Positions 7,840 through 16,700 of a stretch of DNA of 21,287 bases are shown in pieces. Source of the stretch: CAZJNX01 sp964547415 (GTDB taxonomy: Bacteria > Pseudomonadota > Alphaproteobacteria > Rhizobiales > Amorphaceae); contig CAZJNX010000066.1 of the NCBI GenBank assembly GCA_964547415.1, forward strand, positions 1-21,287, given 5' to 3'. The notes below the pieces were generated by a model. That model saw nothing but the letters and a program-made list of their open reading frames with translations. It ran no database searches and was not told the DNA's origin. Numbering within the stretch: the first letter of the stretch is position 1; each line of letters starts with the position of its first letter. The position numbers and the translations under genes were made by a program.

Positions 7840-8150
7840 CGCCGCGCCCGGCCCCGCGACGCAGCGAGGTCCAGGACCGCGCCCACCGACCGGAACTGCA
7901 CCGAGACCACGCGGCCGGTGATCACCCCGAACACGGTCCGGACAAGCGGGCTGCGGAACCGCGGCCAAACGCCGAGCGTCGGGGGATGGGGCGGCACGGA
8001 ACGGACCGTCCACGGCCGCGCGAGGGGCAGGAGCGGGTCGATCGCGGCCGCACGGCACGGCGGACGGGGTCATCGCCTCGGCGAAGCGATCGAGGCGGTT
8101 GCGCCGGTCCTCCCGGGTGTGCAGGAGGGCCGAGATCAGCGTCGAAACCG
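7840..8150 (-). pseudogene. actC: Remnant of alternative complex III subunit ActC (NrfD-like)
   Basis: Two frames together recall the ActC/NrfD-like integral membrane quinol subunit. The first, about 8150-8060, gives STLISALLHTREDRRNRLDRFAEAMT. The second, about 7997-7850, gives LGVWPRFRSPLVRTVFGVIT, then VSVQFRSVGAVLDLAASRGRARRR. In intact ActC proteins as I know them these read close to INRFAEAMTLFAV and LGVWPQFRSPLVWDVFAV followed by LLFWYVGLIPDLATLRDRAR. A frame change separates the two parts, helices are interrupted by Arg, and most of the protein, including its C-terminal half, is missing. It directly follows the ActB remnant, the standard order in alternative complex III operons. Confidence 0.75.
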
Positions 8151-8522
8151 GTTGAGGCGCCGCACCTCTTTCGAGCCCCGTGGACCGTGCACCCTGGCGT
8201 GAACCGGGCAGCCCATCTGGCGGGGGGCCTTCTCGCCGGGGGCGCCCGGCACCGGCTGAAGGACGGTCCGCGGCGCGTCCTCCGGCCCCTGCCGGTAGCG
8301 GTCGACGCGCAGCCAGTGCATCCGTCGGCCTTCGCGCACCTCTTTTGGGCGCACGGAGGGACCGTGGGTCTCCGCCTGGCAGGCGACGAGGCAGGCGTTG
8401 CGGCCGATGCAAGGCGTCGCGGTCGATGGCCGTGCCCGAGGACGGGCCGCCGTGCGCCCCGCCGGGTAGAGGCGCGCGTGCTCGCCGCCCTCGCCGCCCG
8501 CGTGCGGGTCGTCCGGCGCCAC
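8136..8522 (-). pseudogene. actB: Remnant of alternative complex III Fe-S subunit ActB
   Basis: The minus-strand frame reads DPHAGGEGGEHARLYPAG, then CIGRNACLVACQAE, EGRRMHWLRVDRY, VLQPVPGAPGEKAPRQMGC and PVHARVHGPRG. This is the ferredoxin-like part of ActB, the molybdopterin-oxidoreductase-like Fe-S subunit of the quinol-oxidising alternative complex III. The cluster motifs are broken: CIGCNAC has become CIGRNAC, and the C-x-x-C-x3-C stretch has lost its cysteines (PGAPGEKAPRQ). A one-base insertion precedes CIG, where the neighbouring frame supplies GTAIDRDA. Fragments of the preceding domain may continue to about 8640, right against the monooxygenase stop, so the 5' end was probably lost at that junction. 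The rest of the Fe-S domain after HGPRG is deleted. Confidence 0.8.
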
Positions 8523-8645
8523 GGGGCACCCGGCGCGCCGGTCGAGGGCGAAGGGCTCCGGCGTCCGGGCGCGGCCCAGCGTCGAGCGCGCCCGCGTGGC
8601 CGGCGAGGCCGGGCGCCCGGTCCGGCAGGGGACGGCCGGCGCGCC

Positions 8646-10280
8646 TCAGCGCATGTGGAAGCCGGGGTAGCCTTCGCTGGCGATGCGGGCGCAGTGCTCG
8701 GCGTAGCGCTTCATGCCGCCCGCGTAGGGCAGGAACACCTGCGGCTTCCCGGGCACGTTGGCGCCGAGGTACCACGAGCTCGACGCCATCGGCAGGAGCG
8801 TCGCGTGCGCCGCCTCGTTGACGTGGTCGACCCACTCGGCCGCCGCCGCCGGGTCGGCCTCGATGCGGCCGAGGCCCGCGGCCCGCATGTGGCCGATGCA
8901 GTCCGCGATCCATTCCACGTGCTGCTCGATGGGCACGGGCATGTTGCACAGGACGGACGGGCTGCCGGGCCCGGTGATGGTGAAGAGGTTCGGGAAGCCC
9001 GGCGTCTGCAGCCCGAGGTAGGTGATCGGCCCCGCGCGCCACGCATCCGACAGGGCAAGCCCGTCCCGCCCGGCGATGTTGAGCGCCATGAGCGGGCCGG
9101 TGAAGGCGTCGAACCCGGTCGCGAACACGATGACGTCGAGCGGGTAGGTCGCGGCCGTGGTGCGGATGCCCTCCGGCACGATCTCCTCGATGGGCTCTTC
9201 CTTGAGGTCGACGAGGGAGACGTTGTCGCGATTGAAGGTCTCGAAGTAGTGGGTGTCGATCGGCGGGCGCTTGGTGGCGAAGCCGTGGTCGCGCGGGGTC
9301 AGCTTGCGCGCGGTCTCCGGGTCCTCGACGATCTCGGCGATCTTGGAGCGCAGGAAGTCGGACGCGGCGTCGTTGGCCCTCTTGTCCGTCGTGATGTCCC
9401 GGAAGGTGGCGCGGAAGCGAAGGCCCCCCACCTCGTAGGCCTTCTCGAAGATCGCCCGCCGCTCCTCCTCCGACACGTCGAAGGCGCGGTGCGGGGGGAT
9501 CGGGAAGGGGTGGCCGTTGGTGGTGGAGCGGGCGAGCTCGCGGATCGCCGGATAGTTCGCCTTCACCTCGGCGACGAACGTTGGCGTCAGCGGCCCGTTG
9601 CGCGCCGGGATCGAGTAGTTCGCCGTGCGCTGGAACACGGTGAGGTGCGCGACCTCCGGCGCGATCGCCGGGGCGAGCTGGATGCCGGTCGACCCGGTGC
9701 CGATCTGCCCGACCCGCTTGCCCGAAAGGTCGACGCCCTCGTGGGGCCAGGCGCCGGTGTGGTACCACGCGCCCGCGAAGCGCTCGAGCCCGGGGATCGC
9801 CGGCACGTTGGCCGTCGACAGGCAGCCGACGGCGGTGACGAGGAAACGGGCGAGGAACGTCCCCCGGTCCGTCCGCACGGTCCAGCACCCGCTCGCCTCG
9901 TCCCAGGCAGCGCCCGTGACGCGGGTCGACAGCTGGATGTCCCGCTTCAGGTCCAGCCTGTCGGCGACGAAGTTCAGGTAGGCCCGGATCTCCCCGTGTT
10001 CCGGGTAGCGCTCGGTCCAGTTCCACGCCTGCTCGATCTCGGGCGAGAAGGAATAGCTGTAATAGTAGCTCTCCGAATCGCAGCGGGCGCCGGGGTAGCG
10101 GTTCCAGTACCAGGTGCCGCCGATGCCGTCCGCCTTCTCGACCACGCGCACGGACAGGCCGAGGCCGTCGCGCAGCTTGTGGAGGGCGTAAAGGCCGGAA
10201 AAGCCCGCGCCGATCACGATGACGTCGACCCGGGTCGGGGTGTCGGGCGCCTCGCCCTTCGCCGCGGATGCCTCGTCCAT
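8646..10280 (-). CDS. Flavin-containing Baeyer-Villiger monooxygenase
   Basis: This is a 544-residue FAD/NADPH-dependent type I Baeyer-Villiger monooxygenase of the cyclohexanone/phenylacetone monooxygenase group, which inserts oxygen next to a ketone to make an ester or lactone. The first Rossmann motif is GAGFSG (24-29), and GGTWYWNRYPGARCD (54-68) is the flavin-proximal signature. The family fingerprint FxGxxxHTxxWP is exact at FAGAWYHTGAWP (168-179). The second nucleotide motif is GTGSTG (194-199), followed by FQRTANYSIPARN with the catalytic-type Arg. A later ATGFDAFTG is also typical. Start ATG 10280 has GGAGA about ten bases upstream; stop is TGA. It is divergent from the hydrolase at 10524, a natural partner. 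The substrate cannot be read from sequence. Codon use is that of the intact neighbours, in contrast to the decayed DNA beginning right at its 3' end. Confidence 0.93.
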   Translation of the reverse strand: MDEASAAKGEAPDTPTRVDVIVIGAGFSGLYALHKLRDGLGLSVRVVEKADGIGGTWYWNRYPGARCDSESYYYSYSFSPEIEQAWNWTERYPEHGEIRAYLNFVADRLDLKRDIQLSTRVTGAAWDEASGCWTVRTDRGTFLARFLVTAVGCLSTANVPAIPGLERFAGAWYHTGAWPHEGVDLSGKRVGQIGTGSTGIQLAPAIAPEVAHLTVFQRTANYSIPARNGPLTPTFVAEVKANYPAIRELARSTTNGHPFPIPPHRAFDVSEEERRAIFEKAYEVGGLRFRATFRDITTDKRANDAASDFLRSKIAEIVEDPETARKLTPRDHGFATKRPPIDTHYFETFNRDNVSLVDLKEEPIEEIVPEGIRTTAATYPLDVIVFATGFDAFTGPLMALNIAGRDGLALSDAWRAGPITYLGLQTPGFPNLFTITGPGSPSVLCNMPVPIEQHVEWIADCIGHMRAAGLGRIEADPAAAAEWVDHVNEAAHATLLPMASSSWYLGANVPGKPQVFLPYAGGMKRYAEHCARIASEGYPGFHMR

Positions 10281-10364
10281 GGATCGCTGTCTCCGGTTGC
10301 CGACACGCCTCTGGGCGGGTGGCGCGAGACCCCGTGACCCGGGGCGAGCACCTGCCCGACGGAC

Positions 10365-10395
10365 GCCAGCGTGGCGATCCCCGGTGGCGTGTCAA
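10365..10395 (-). promoter_or_regulatory. Possible monooxygenase promoter -35 element
   Basis: On the minus strand TTGACA lies at 10395-10390, an exact -35 consensus, about 110 bases before the monooxygenase ATG. No good -10 is found 16-18 bases on (only ACGCTG-like sequence), so this may be a weak or regulator-assisted promoter, or chance. Confidence 0.3.
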
Positions 10396-10487
10396 GGCGG
10401 CCGGCCGCGATGGCCGGATTGCCGCGCGGGGCCCCCGCCCTTCCCTCCGGCGTGCGGGACGGGGCGCGGCGGGGCCGCCGGGCCCAC

Positions 10488-10516
10488 TTGACGGGGCGCG
10501 CGGTCTCGGGATGGAT
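10488..10516 (+). promoter_or_regulatory. Possible hydrolase promoter, leaderless geometry
   Basis: TTGACG (10488-10493) is five of six for a -35 box. Seventeen bases later is a poor -10, ATGGAT (10511-10516). A start 7 bases on would fall at the hydrolase ATG (10524). The -35-to-ATG distance, 36 bases, is the same as at recQ. No convincing Shine-Dalgarno precedes this ATG. Confidence 0.35.
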
Positions 10517-10523
10517 CGCGGGC

Positions 10524-11501
10524 ATGACCGCCGTCAGCCCGTTCCCCGCCGACGCCTTCGACCCGGCCGCCGCGCCGGCCGACCTCCTCGAGCTCAACGC
10601 GCGGCTGCGCGCCGAGCACGCCCGCCGGGCCGACCCGTGGGACTTGCCGGTGGCCGAGGTGCGCAGGGCCCGGGAGGAGGGCCGGGGCATCTTCCCGGCG
10701 GCCGTCCCCGATCCCGACACGGTGGCGACCGCCGTCGACGGCCCCGCCGGGCCGGTCCCGGTGCGGATCGTCGTGCCGAAGACGCGGGAGGCGCGGGGGA
10801 CCTTCCTGCACATCCACGGCGGCGGCTGGATCTTCGGCCAGGCCGTCGAGTACGACGTGCGCCTGCGCCGCCTCGCGGAGACGGCGGGCGTCACCACCGT
10901 GTCGATCGACTATCGCCTCGCGCCCGAAAACCCATTCCCCGCCCCGCAGGACGATTGCCTCGCCGTCGCCCGCGCCCTCCTCGACGGGCGGATCGAGGGG
11001 GCGCCCGCCACGCGCTGCGCCATCGGCGGCGAATCGGCCGGCGCGCACCTGGCCGTCACGACCCTCCTCAGCCTGCGCGACGAGGACGGGGCGCGCCCGT
11101 TCGCCGCCGCCAACCTCGTGGCAGGGCTTTACGACCTGTCGATGACGCCGAGCGCACACCGCTTCGGCGAGGAGCGGCTCATCATCAACACGCGGGACAT
11201 CGCCGGCTTCGTGCACTGCGCCGTGCCGGAGGGGATGGACCTGCGCGACCCGCTGGTCTCCCCCCTCTTCGCGGACCTGTCCGGCCTGCCGCCGGCCCGC
11301 TTCTCCGTCGGCACGGAGGACCTCCTCCTCGACGACACCCTGTTCATGGCGGCGCGCTTGGCGGCGGCGGGCAACGCCGTCGAGATCGCCGTCACCCCCG
11401 GGGGCTGCCACGTCTTCGAGGCCTTCGGCACGCCGACCGGGCTCGCCGCGAACGAGGCCGCCAACGCCTTCATCGCCCGCGCCCTCGACGCGGCCGGCTG
11501 A
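10524..11501 (+). CDS. HSL-family alpha/beta hydrolase (esterase/lactonase type)
   Basis: The 325-residue product is a hormone-sensitive-lipase type (family IV) alpha/beta hydrolase, cleaving carboxylic esters in the cytoplasm. The oxyanion-hole motif is HGGGW (98-102), and SIDYRLAPENPFPAP follows as usual. The nucleophile is Ser171 in GGESAGAH. The acid is probably Asp266 in GTEDLLLDD, and the base His296 in GGCHVFEAF. I chose ATG 10524 because it gives the family's usual N-terminal length; the frame is open upstream to an ATG at 10371 but that part is Arg/Gly/Pro-rich noise. It is divergent from a Baeyer-Villiger monooxygenase 243 bases away; such pairs oxidise a ketone to an ester and then hydrolyse it. 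No signal peptide is seen. An arylesterase or lactonase with another substrate is equally possible. Confidence 0.92.
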   Translation: MTAVSPFPADAFDPAAAPADLLELNARLRAEHARRADPWDLPVAEVRRAREEGRGIFPAAVPDPDTVATAVDGPAGPVPVRIVVPKTREARGTFLHIHGGGWIFGQAVEYDVRLRRLAETAGVTTVSIDYRLAPENPFPAPQDDCLAVARALLDGRIEGAPATRCAIGGESAGAHLAVTTLLSLRDEDGARPFAAANLVAGLYDLSMTPSAHRFGEERLIINTRDIAGFVHCAVPEGMDLRDPLVSPLFADLSGLPPARFSVGTEDLLLDDTLFMAARLAAAGNAVEIAVTPGGCHVFEAFGTPTGLAANEAANAFIARALDAAG

Positions 11502-11900
11502 GCGGCCGGAACGGCCGGCCCCGGCGGCGCCGTCGCGGAAGGACCCGGCGGCCCGTCGAGGAACGCGGCCGTCCCGGGCGACGACGGCCCGCCCCTCGTC
11601 CCCGTCCGCTTCGGCGAGAAGCCGCTCGGCGACACGGGGTCCTCGGCTTCCGGATCGTCGGCGACCGGAGCGCGCACCGCCGGACGCGACGGCTCGCGGG
11701 CGACAGCGGAACGACGAAAACCCCGTGCGGGACCGGAGCGCCGTCCACCTCGCCCCCCTGCCCGGGCGCGCCGCGGCGGCGACGGCAGCGCCAGCCCTTG
11801 CCCTTCCGGACGGACCGCCGGAGACTCCGCCGCNNNNNNNNNNGACGGCGTGCGATCGTCGCCGGCCCGGAGAGGATCGGAATACGCGAGGCGGGCGGCG
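11502..11900. other. Intergenic stretch with a scaffold gap, no gene recognised
   Basis: About 400 bases between the hydrolase and the amidase include ten Ns. Minus-strand translations such as VDGAPVPHGVFVVP have slightly protein-like stretches but break off quickly and match nothing I know. The region may be decayed coding DNA cut by the contig break. The amidase promoter should lie here but is not identifiable. Confidence 0.5.
11834..11843. other. Assembly gap (ten Ns)
   Basis: Positions 11834-11843 are N. A run of exactly ten is a common scaffolding placeholder, so the true size of the gap, and even the adjacency of the hydrolase and amidase genes, is not established by this sequence. Confidence 0.98.
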
Positions 11901-13526
11901 ATGTCGGGGATCGGGCGAACGGCGGGGCGGACGGCGAGGCGGGGGCTGGCGGGCGCGGTGACGGCGCTCGCGGCGCTCGCGGCGACGGGCGGGCCGGCGG
12001 AAGCGGACGGCTGCCGCGACCGGATCGCGGCCGTCCTCAAGGCGATCGCGGCGCGCGATCTGGCGACCGCCGGCGGGCCGCCCCTCAACGCCTTCATCGC
12101 GCTCAACCCCTCCGCGCTCGCCCAGGCCGAGGCGCTCGACGCCGCCCTCGCCGCCGGCGCCGCGCCCGGCCCGCTCTACTGCGTGCCCGTCGCCGTGAAG
12201 GACAACTTCGCGACGGTCGACCTCCCGACGACGGCCGGCTCCCTCGCGCTCATCGGCAACGCGACCGGGCGGGACGCCGATCTCGTCGCCGCCCTCAGGG
12301 CCGCGGGCGCCGTCGTGGTGGGCAAGACCAACATGGACGAGCTCGCCATGGGCGTCAGGGGCCTGTCGGGCTCGGGCGGTCGGGTCGGCAACGCCTGGGA
12401 CACACGCCTGTCCTCCGGCGGCTCGTCGGCGGGGTCGGGGGCGGCCGTCGGCGCCGGGCTCGTGCCGCTCGCGGTCGGCAGCGACAACTGCGGGTCGCTG
12501 CGCCTGCCGGCCGTCTACAACGGGGCCGTCACGCTGCGCGGGACCTACGGCCGTTTCCCGGGCGGGGGCGTCTTCCCGATCGGCTTCATCAACGGGGTGC
12601 CCGGCTTCATCGCCGCCGACGGCGAGATGCTCGAACGCGCCTACGCCGCCACCGTCCCCGGATGGGACGGGGCGGCCGCGGCCCCGCCCCGGCTGGCGGA
12701 CGTGCGCGTCGGCGTCCTGTCGCGGGTCGGCGGGAAGGACCTGTGGACGGGCGGGCGGGACGGCGCGGACGCGCTTTACCGGGAAGCCCTTGCCGCCCTG
12801 CGCGAAGCGGGCGCCACCGTGGTGGAGGACATCGCCGCGCCGGCCTTCGACCCGACCCTCGGACCCGGCTTCCTGAAGGGCGCCGCGCCGCGGGTGGACG
12901 CCTTCCTCGCGGGCTATCCGGCGGTGCGGCGGGACTGGCGGGACATGTGCACGTCGGGCCGCATCCGGCCCGAGTGGACCGAGGAGACGTGCCTGTCGTC
13001 GGCGGCGCCCGACCGGGCGCTGGAGGACGCGGCCCGCGACCAGATCGACAGGAACGCGGCCACCCTGGAGGAGGCGCTGGCGAGGCACGCCCTCGACGCC
13101 CTCGTCCTTCCGGTCGACGCGCGCGGCGGTGCGCGGGCGGACGCCAGCGACGGGCTCACCTGCTTCGTTGCGGGGGCGAGCGGCCTTCCGGCGGCGGCGC
13201 TGCCGGTCGGCCTCGACGAGCGGGGCATGCCGGTCGGGCTCGAGTTCCTCGGCGCGGCGGGCTCGGACGAGCGCCTCGTGGGGCTCCTGCGGGCGGTCGA
13301 GGCGGTGCGCGGCGCCCTGCCCCGGCCGGAGCCGATCGCCGCGGACGAAGCGCTCGCCGCGATCGCGATCCCGCGCCAGAACGCGCTGCGCCTCGAGATC
13401 GGCTGGCGGGCCCGGCGGAGCCGCCGCGGCGGCGCGCTCGGGGACCTGGCGCCGCACCGCTTTCGCGCCCTCGTAGAGGACGTCGTCGCGGGCGCGCGCG
13501 AGGACCCGAGCCGTCACAGCCGGTAG
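11901..13526 (+). CDS. Exported amidase-signature family hydrolase
   Basis: The 541-residue product belongs to the amidase signature family, which hydrolyses amides or related C-N bonds by a Ser-cisSer-Lys triad. The Lys is Lys100 in PVAVKDNF, the cis-Ser lies in SSGGSSAGSG (Ser175/176), and the nucleophile is Ser199 in SDNCGSLRLPA. From ATG 11901 the protein begins with two arginine clusters, then a hydrophobic stretch (GLAGAVTALAALAA) and a possible cleavage site AEA-DG after residue 35. Export is therefore likely; the Arg-Arg before the hydrophobic stretch leaves Tat export open, but the full Tat consensus is absent. An upstream in-frame ATG at 11850 would bury the signal peptide. The gene stands just after the scaffold gap and is convergent with the sensor kinase. 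The C-terminal third (EIGWRARRSRRGG onward) is basic and variable. The substrate is unknown. Confidence 0.9.
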   Translation: MSGIGRTAGRTARRGLAGAVTALAALAATGGPAEADGCRDRIAAVLKAIAARDLATAGGPPLNAFIALNPSALAQAEALDAALAAGAAPGPLYCVPVAVKDNFATVDLPTTAGSLALIGNATGRDADLVAALRAAGAVVVGKTNMDELAMGVRGLSGSGGRVGNAWDTRLSSGGSSAGSGAAVGAGLVPLAVGSDNCGSLRLPAVYNGAVTLRGTYGRFPGGGVFPIGFINGVPGFIAADGEMLERAYAATVPGWDGAAAAPPRLADVRVGVLSRVGGKDLWTGGRDGADALYREALAALREAGATVVEDIAAPAFDPTLGPGFLKGAAPRVDAFLAGYPAVRRDWRDMCTSGRIRPEWTEETCLSSAAPDRALEDAARDQIDRNAATLEEALARHALDALVLPVDARGGARADASDGLTCFVAGASGLPAAALPVGLDERGMPVGLEFLGAAGSDERLVGLLRAVEAVRGALPRPEPIAADEALAAIAIPRQNALRLEIGWRARRSRRGGALGDLAPHRFRALVEDVVAGAREDPSRHSR

Positions 13527-13528
13527 AG

Positions 13529-13551
13529 GTCGCCCGCCCGGCGGGGGCGAC
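13529..13551 (+). terminator. Possible amidase terminator hairpin
   Basis: Two bases after the amidase TAG, GTCGCCC pairs with GGGCGAC around a 9-base GC-rich centre that can pair further. There is no T-tract, so termination would be weak or Rho-assisted. Confidence 0.35.
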
Positions 13552-13706
13552 GCGGCGGCCGTCGCACGGGGACCGCGACCGGGGCCGCTGGCCGAAGCGG
13601 GGCCGGCGGGGGCCGGCGCAGGTCTCGAGCCGCGCCGCCACGCGGAGGAGCGGGTGCGGCGCCCGACAGCGCCATCGCACGGGCGCGCGCCCGGCCCGAG
13701 AAGAGG

Positions 13707-13730
13707 TCGGCCCGAGCGCTTGCGGGCCGA
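13707..13730. terminator. Hairpin between convergent amidase and sensor kinase genes
   Basis: TCGGCCCG (13707-13714) and CGGGCCGA (13723-13730) form a perfect eight-base stem with an eight-base loop. A second perfect hairpin, GCCGGG-AACG-CCCGGC, is at 13736-13751, ten bases beyond the kinase stop. Both lie between convergent genes and could serve either strand. Neither has a proper T-run. Confidence 0.45.
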
Positions 13731-13760
13731 TCCTCGCCGGGAACGCCCGGCTTCGGACCG

Positions 13761-16700
13761 TCAGGCGGCGGCGGCCACGCTGGCGAGGGCCGCCACGAGC
13801 CGCTCCGGCCGGACGGGCTTTTCGATCCGCGGCGCGTCCGCCAGCTCGGGCGGCGTCTCGATCGTGTCGGAGTAGCCGGTCGCGAAGACGAGCGGAATGC
13901 CCCGCGCCCACAGGGCGCGCGCCGTGGGCCAGACGACGTCGCCCCCGAGGTTGATGTCGAGGACGGCCGCGTCGAGGTCGTCCGCGACGGCGATCCGCAG
14001 CGCCTCGGCACAGGTCGCCACCGGCCCGGTCACCGCGCAGCCGGCGGACCGCAAGGCCTGCGCCGCCTCCTGTCCGACGAGGTGCTCGTCCTCCACGAGC
14101 AGGATCCGCTTGTCCCGCAGCGTGGCGAGGTCGGCGGGCGGCGGCGCCTCGCCGCGCCGCCGGGCGGGGTCGGACCGCTCGCCCGCCACCCGCAGCTTGC
14201 CGAGGGGAAGGTCGAACAGGGCCCGCAAGCCCTCGCGCGCGAAGTGGAGCGTCACCTCGCCGTCGAGCTCGAAGGCGAGCGTGCGCTCGATGAGGGCCGA
14301 CCCGAAGCCCTTGCGCTCCGGCGGCGCCTCCAGCGGCGGCCCGCCCTCTTCCTGCCAGACGAAGACGAGGCGGCGCCCTTCTCCCTCGCCCGACAGGTGC
14401 CACTCGGCCAGCACGCGCCCGTCCTCGCGGGAGAGCGCGCCGTACTTCGCCGCGTTGGTGACGAGCTCGTGGAGCGCGAGGGTGAGCGTCTGCGCGGCCT
14501 CCGGGGTCACCTTCAGGTCCGGCCCCTCGGTGAGGACCCGGTCCGGGCGCGCCCCCCGGTAGGGGGCGACGGCGCTCTCCACGAGCTCGGCGAAGCCCGC
14601 GCCCTCCCACCGGCTGCGCGCGAGAAGGGTGTGGGACTGGGCGAGCGCGTTGATGCGCCCGATCAGCCGGTCCGCCGCCTCGGGCCCGGCATGCCGTCCC
14701 CGCCCGAGGGTCTGCCGGGCGATCGACTGGACCACGGCGAGGATGTTCTTCACCCGATGGTCGAGCTCGGCCATCAGCATGGTCCGGTGGTCTTCGGCGC
14801 GCTTGCGCCCGGTGACGTCCCGAAAGAGGATCGCCACGCGAAGTTGCCGGGGATCGCCGATCGGGAAGGCGTAGACGTCGAACCAGCGCCCGAGCATGTC
14901 CGACCACTGCTCGAAGCGCCGCGGCTCCCGCGTCCGCGCGACCTCGCCGTAGATCTCGTACCAGTGCTCCTCCAGCTCGGGCGCGGCCTCGCGCAGCCAC
15001 TGCCCGAGGATCCGTTCCGGAAAGCCCGTCTGTCCGAAGAAGGCGGGGTTCGCCTCCACGACACGGTAGTCGGCCCGACCGTCGCTGGCGTCGAAACGGA
15101 ACTCGGTGACGCAGAAGCCCTCGTCGATCGATTCGAACAGGCTGCGGTAACGCTCCTCGCTCGCGCGCAGGGCCGCCTCGGCCCGGGTGCGCTCGACCGC
15201 CGCCCAGCAGCGGTCCGCCACCTCCTCGATCAGCGCGACCTCTTCCGCCTTCCACGCCCGCGGCTCGTCCTGGACGACGCACAGCGCGGCCTGCAGGACC
15301 CCGTCCTTCACGAGCGGGATGTCCACCCACGCCGCCATGCCGCGCCCGAGGGGATGGTCGCGCTCGGCCTCGCCCAGCCCGTCGGCTGCGGCGGCGTCCT
15401 CGACGATCCACGCCTTTCCCCGGGAGAGATTCTCGCGGGCCGACCTGAAGGCGTCCACGGGGTAGCGGCCGGCGAGGCTCGGCGCACCGGGCAGGGCGTA
15501 GTCCGACGAGACCTCGGCGTGAGCCTCCCCCGGTGGCCACGTGACGTAGCAGGCGCGCGTGGCCTTCAGCCGCTCGCCGACGAGGCGCGTGGCGATCCCG
15601 GCGACCTCCGAGGCCTCGGCCGAAGCCTTCAGCGAATCGCTGAGCTCCAGCAGGAACGTCTGACGCTCCTTGCTCTCGCGCAACGCCTCCTGGGCCGCCT
15701 TCCTGTCGGTCACGTCGAGGAGGACGCCGCGCAGGCGCACCGGCCGCCGTTCGCCGCCCCCGCCGTCGAACTCGGTCCGGCCGTGGAGCTGCACCCACCG
15801 CACCGCCCCGTCCGGCCGGACGATCCGGTGCTCGTGGAAGATCGCCCCGTCGCCGCGCGGATCGGTCGCATCGCCGATCATCGCCTCGACGGCCGGCCGG
15901 TCCTCGGGATGGACGAAATCCGGCACCACCCCCGGGGGCGGCGGCGGCTCGTCCCGGGGATGGCCGACGATGTCGCACAGCTCCGGCGACCAGTAGAGTA
16001 CCCCCGTGCGCCGGTCGTTCTCGAACACGCCGATGTGGGCCGCCCGCGCCACCTCCTTCAGGCGTGCCGCGCTTTCGCGCGTGTCGGTGACGTCGCGGAT
16101 GGCGAGGAGGATCAGGTCCTGGTGATCGAGCCGGCGCCCGTTGAGCACCATCACCCGCTCGCCGATGCCCTCGAACGCGTGAGTGAACTCGTAGTCGTCG
16201 AAGCTCCTCAGTTTCGGCAGCACGTCCTCGAGGAGCTGGCGCAGCCCGGGGATGTCCCACTGGCCGTTGCCGAGCTCGTAGACGAGGTGCCCGATCGTCT
16301 CGGCCGGATCGACGGCGAAGGTCTCGTAGAAGGAGGCGCTCGCGGAGTGGACGCGCAGGTCCGGGTCGAGGATCAACAGCCCCTCGCGCACGCTGTCGAT
16401 GAGCTTGTCCGCAAGCTCGATCCGCCGGACGAGCTCGGTCCTCAGCGCCTCGCGCTCGGTGTCGTCGGAGATGGCGAGGAGGATGAGGTCCGGGGCGGCG
16501 CCACGCGCGATGCGCCGGGCGCTCACGTGCATGACGCGCCGGCCGATCCGCTCGAACCCGTGCTCGACGCGGTAGTCCGAGACCGTGCGCCGCTCCGGGA
16601 GGATCTCGCCCAGGAGGCGGCGCAGCTCCGGGATGTCCCACTGCCCGTTGCCGAGGTCGTAGACGAGGCGGCCGACGGTGTCCGCGGCGGTCGTGCGGAA

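Noticed and set aside
7095..8522. Sequencing error as the reason for the broken respiratory genes
   Set aside because: The changes include substitutions of Fe-S cysteines and core tryptophans and multi-kb deletions, which read errors do not produce. Flanking genes are intact.
6627..10337. A 1236-codon open frame on the plus strand
   Set aside because: It is antisense to the monooxygenase and to the respiratory remnants, with Arg-rich composition. Stops are rare in this base composition, so length means little.
11901..11950. Genuine Tat signal peptide on the amidase
   Set aside because: Paired arginines precede the hydrophobic stretch but the rest of the S-R-R-x-F-L-K consensus is missing, so only general export is claimed.
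13191..13200. tRNA or rRNA genes anywhere in the window
   Set aside because: No conserved T-loop (GTTCGAATC-like) or rRNA stretches were seen on either strand.
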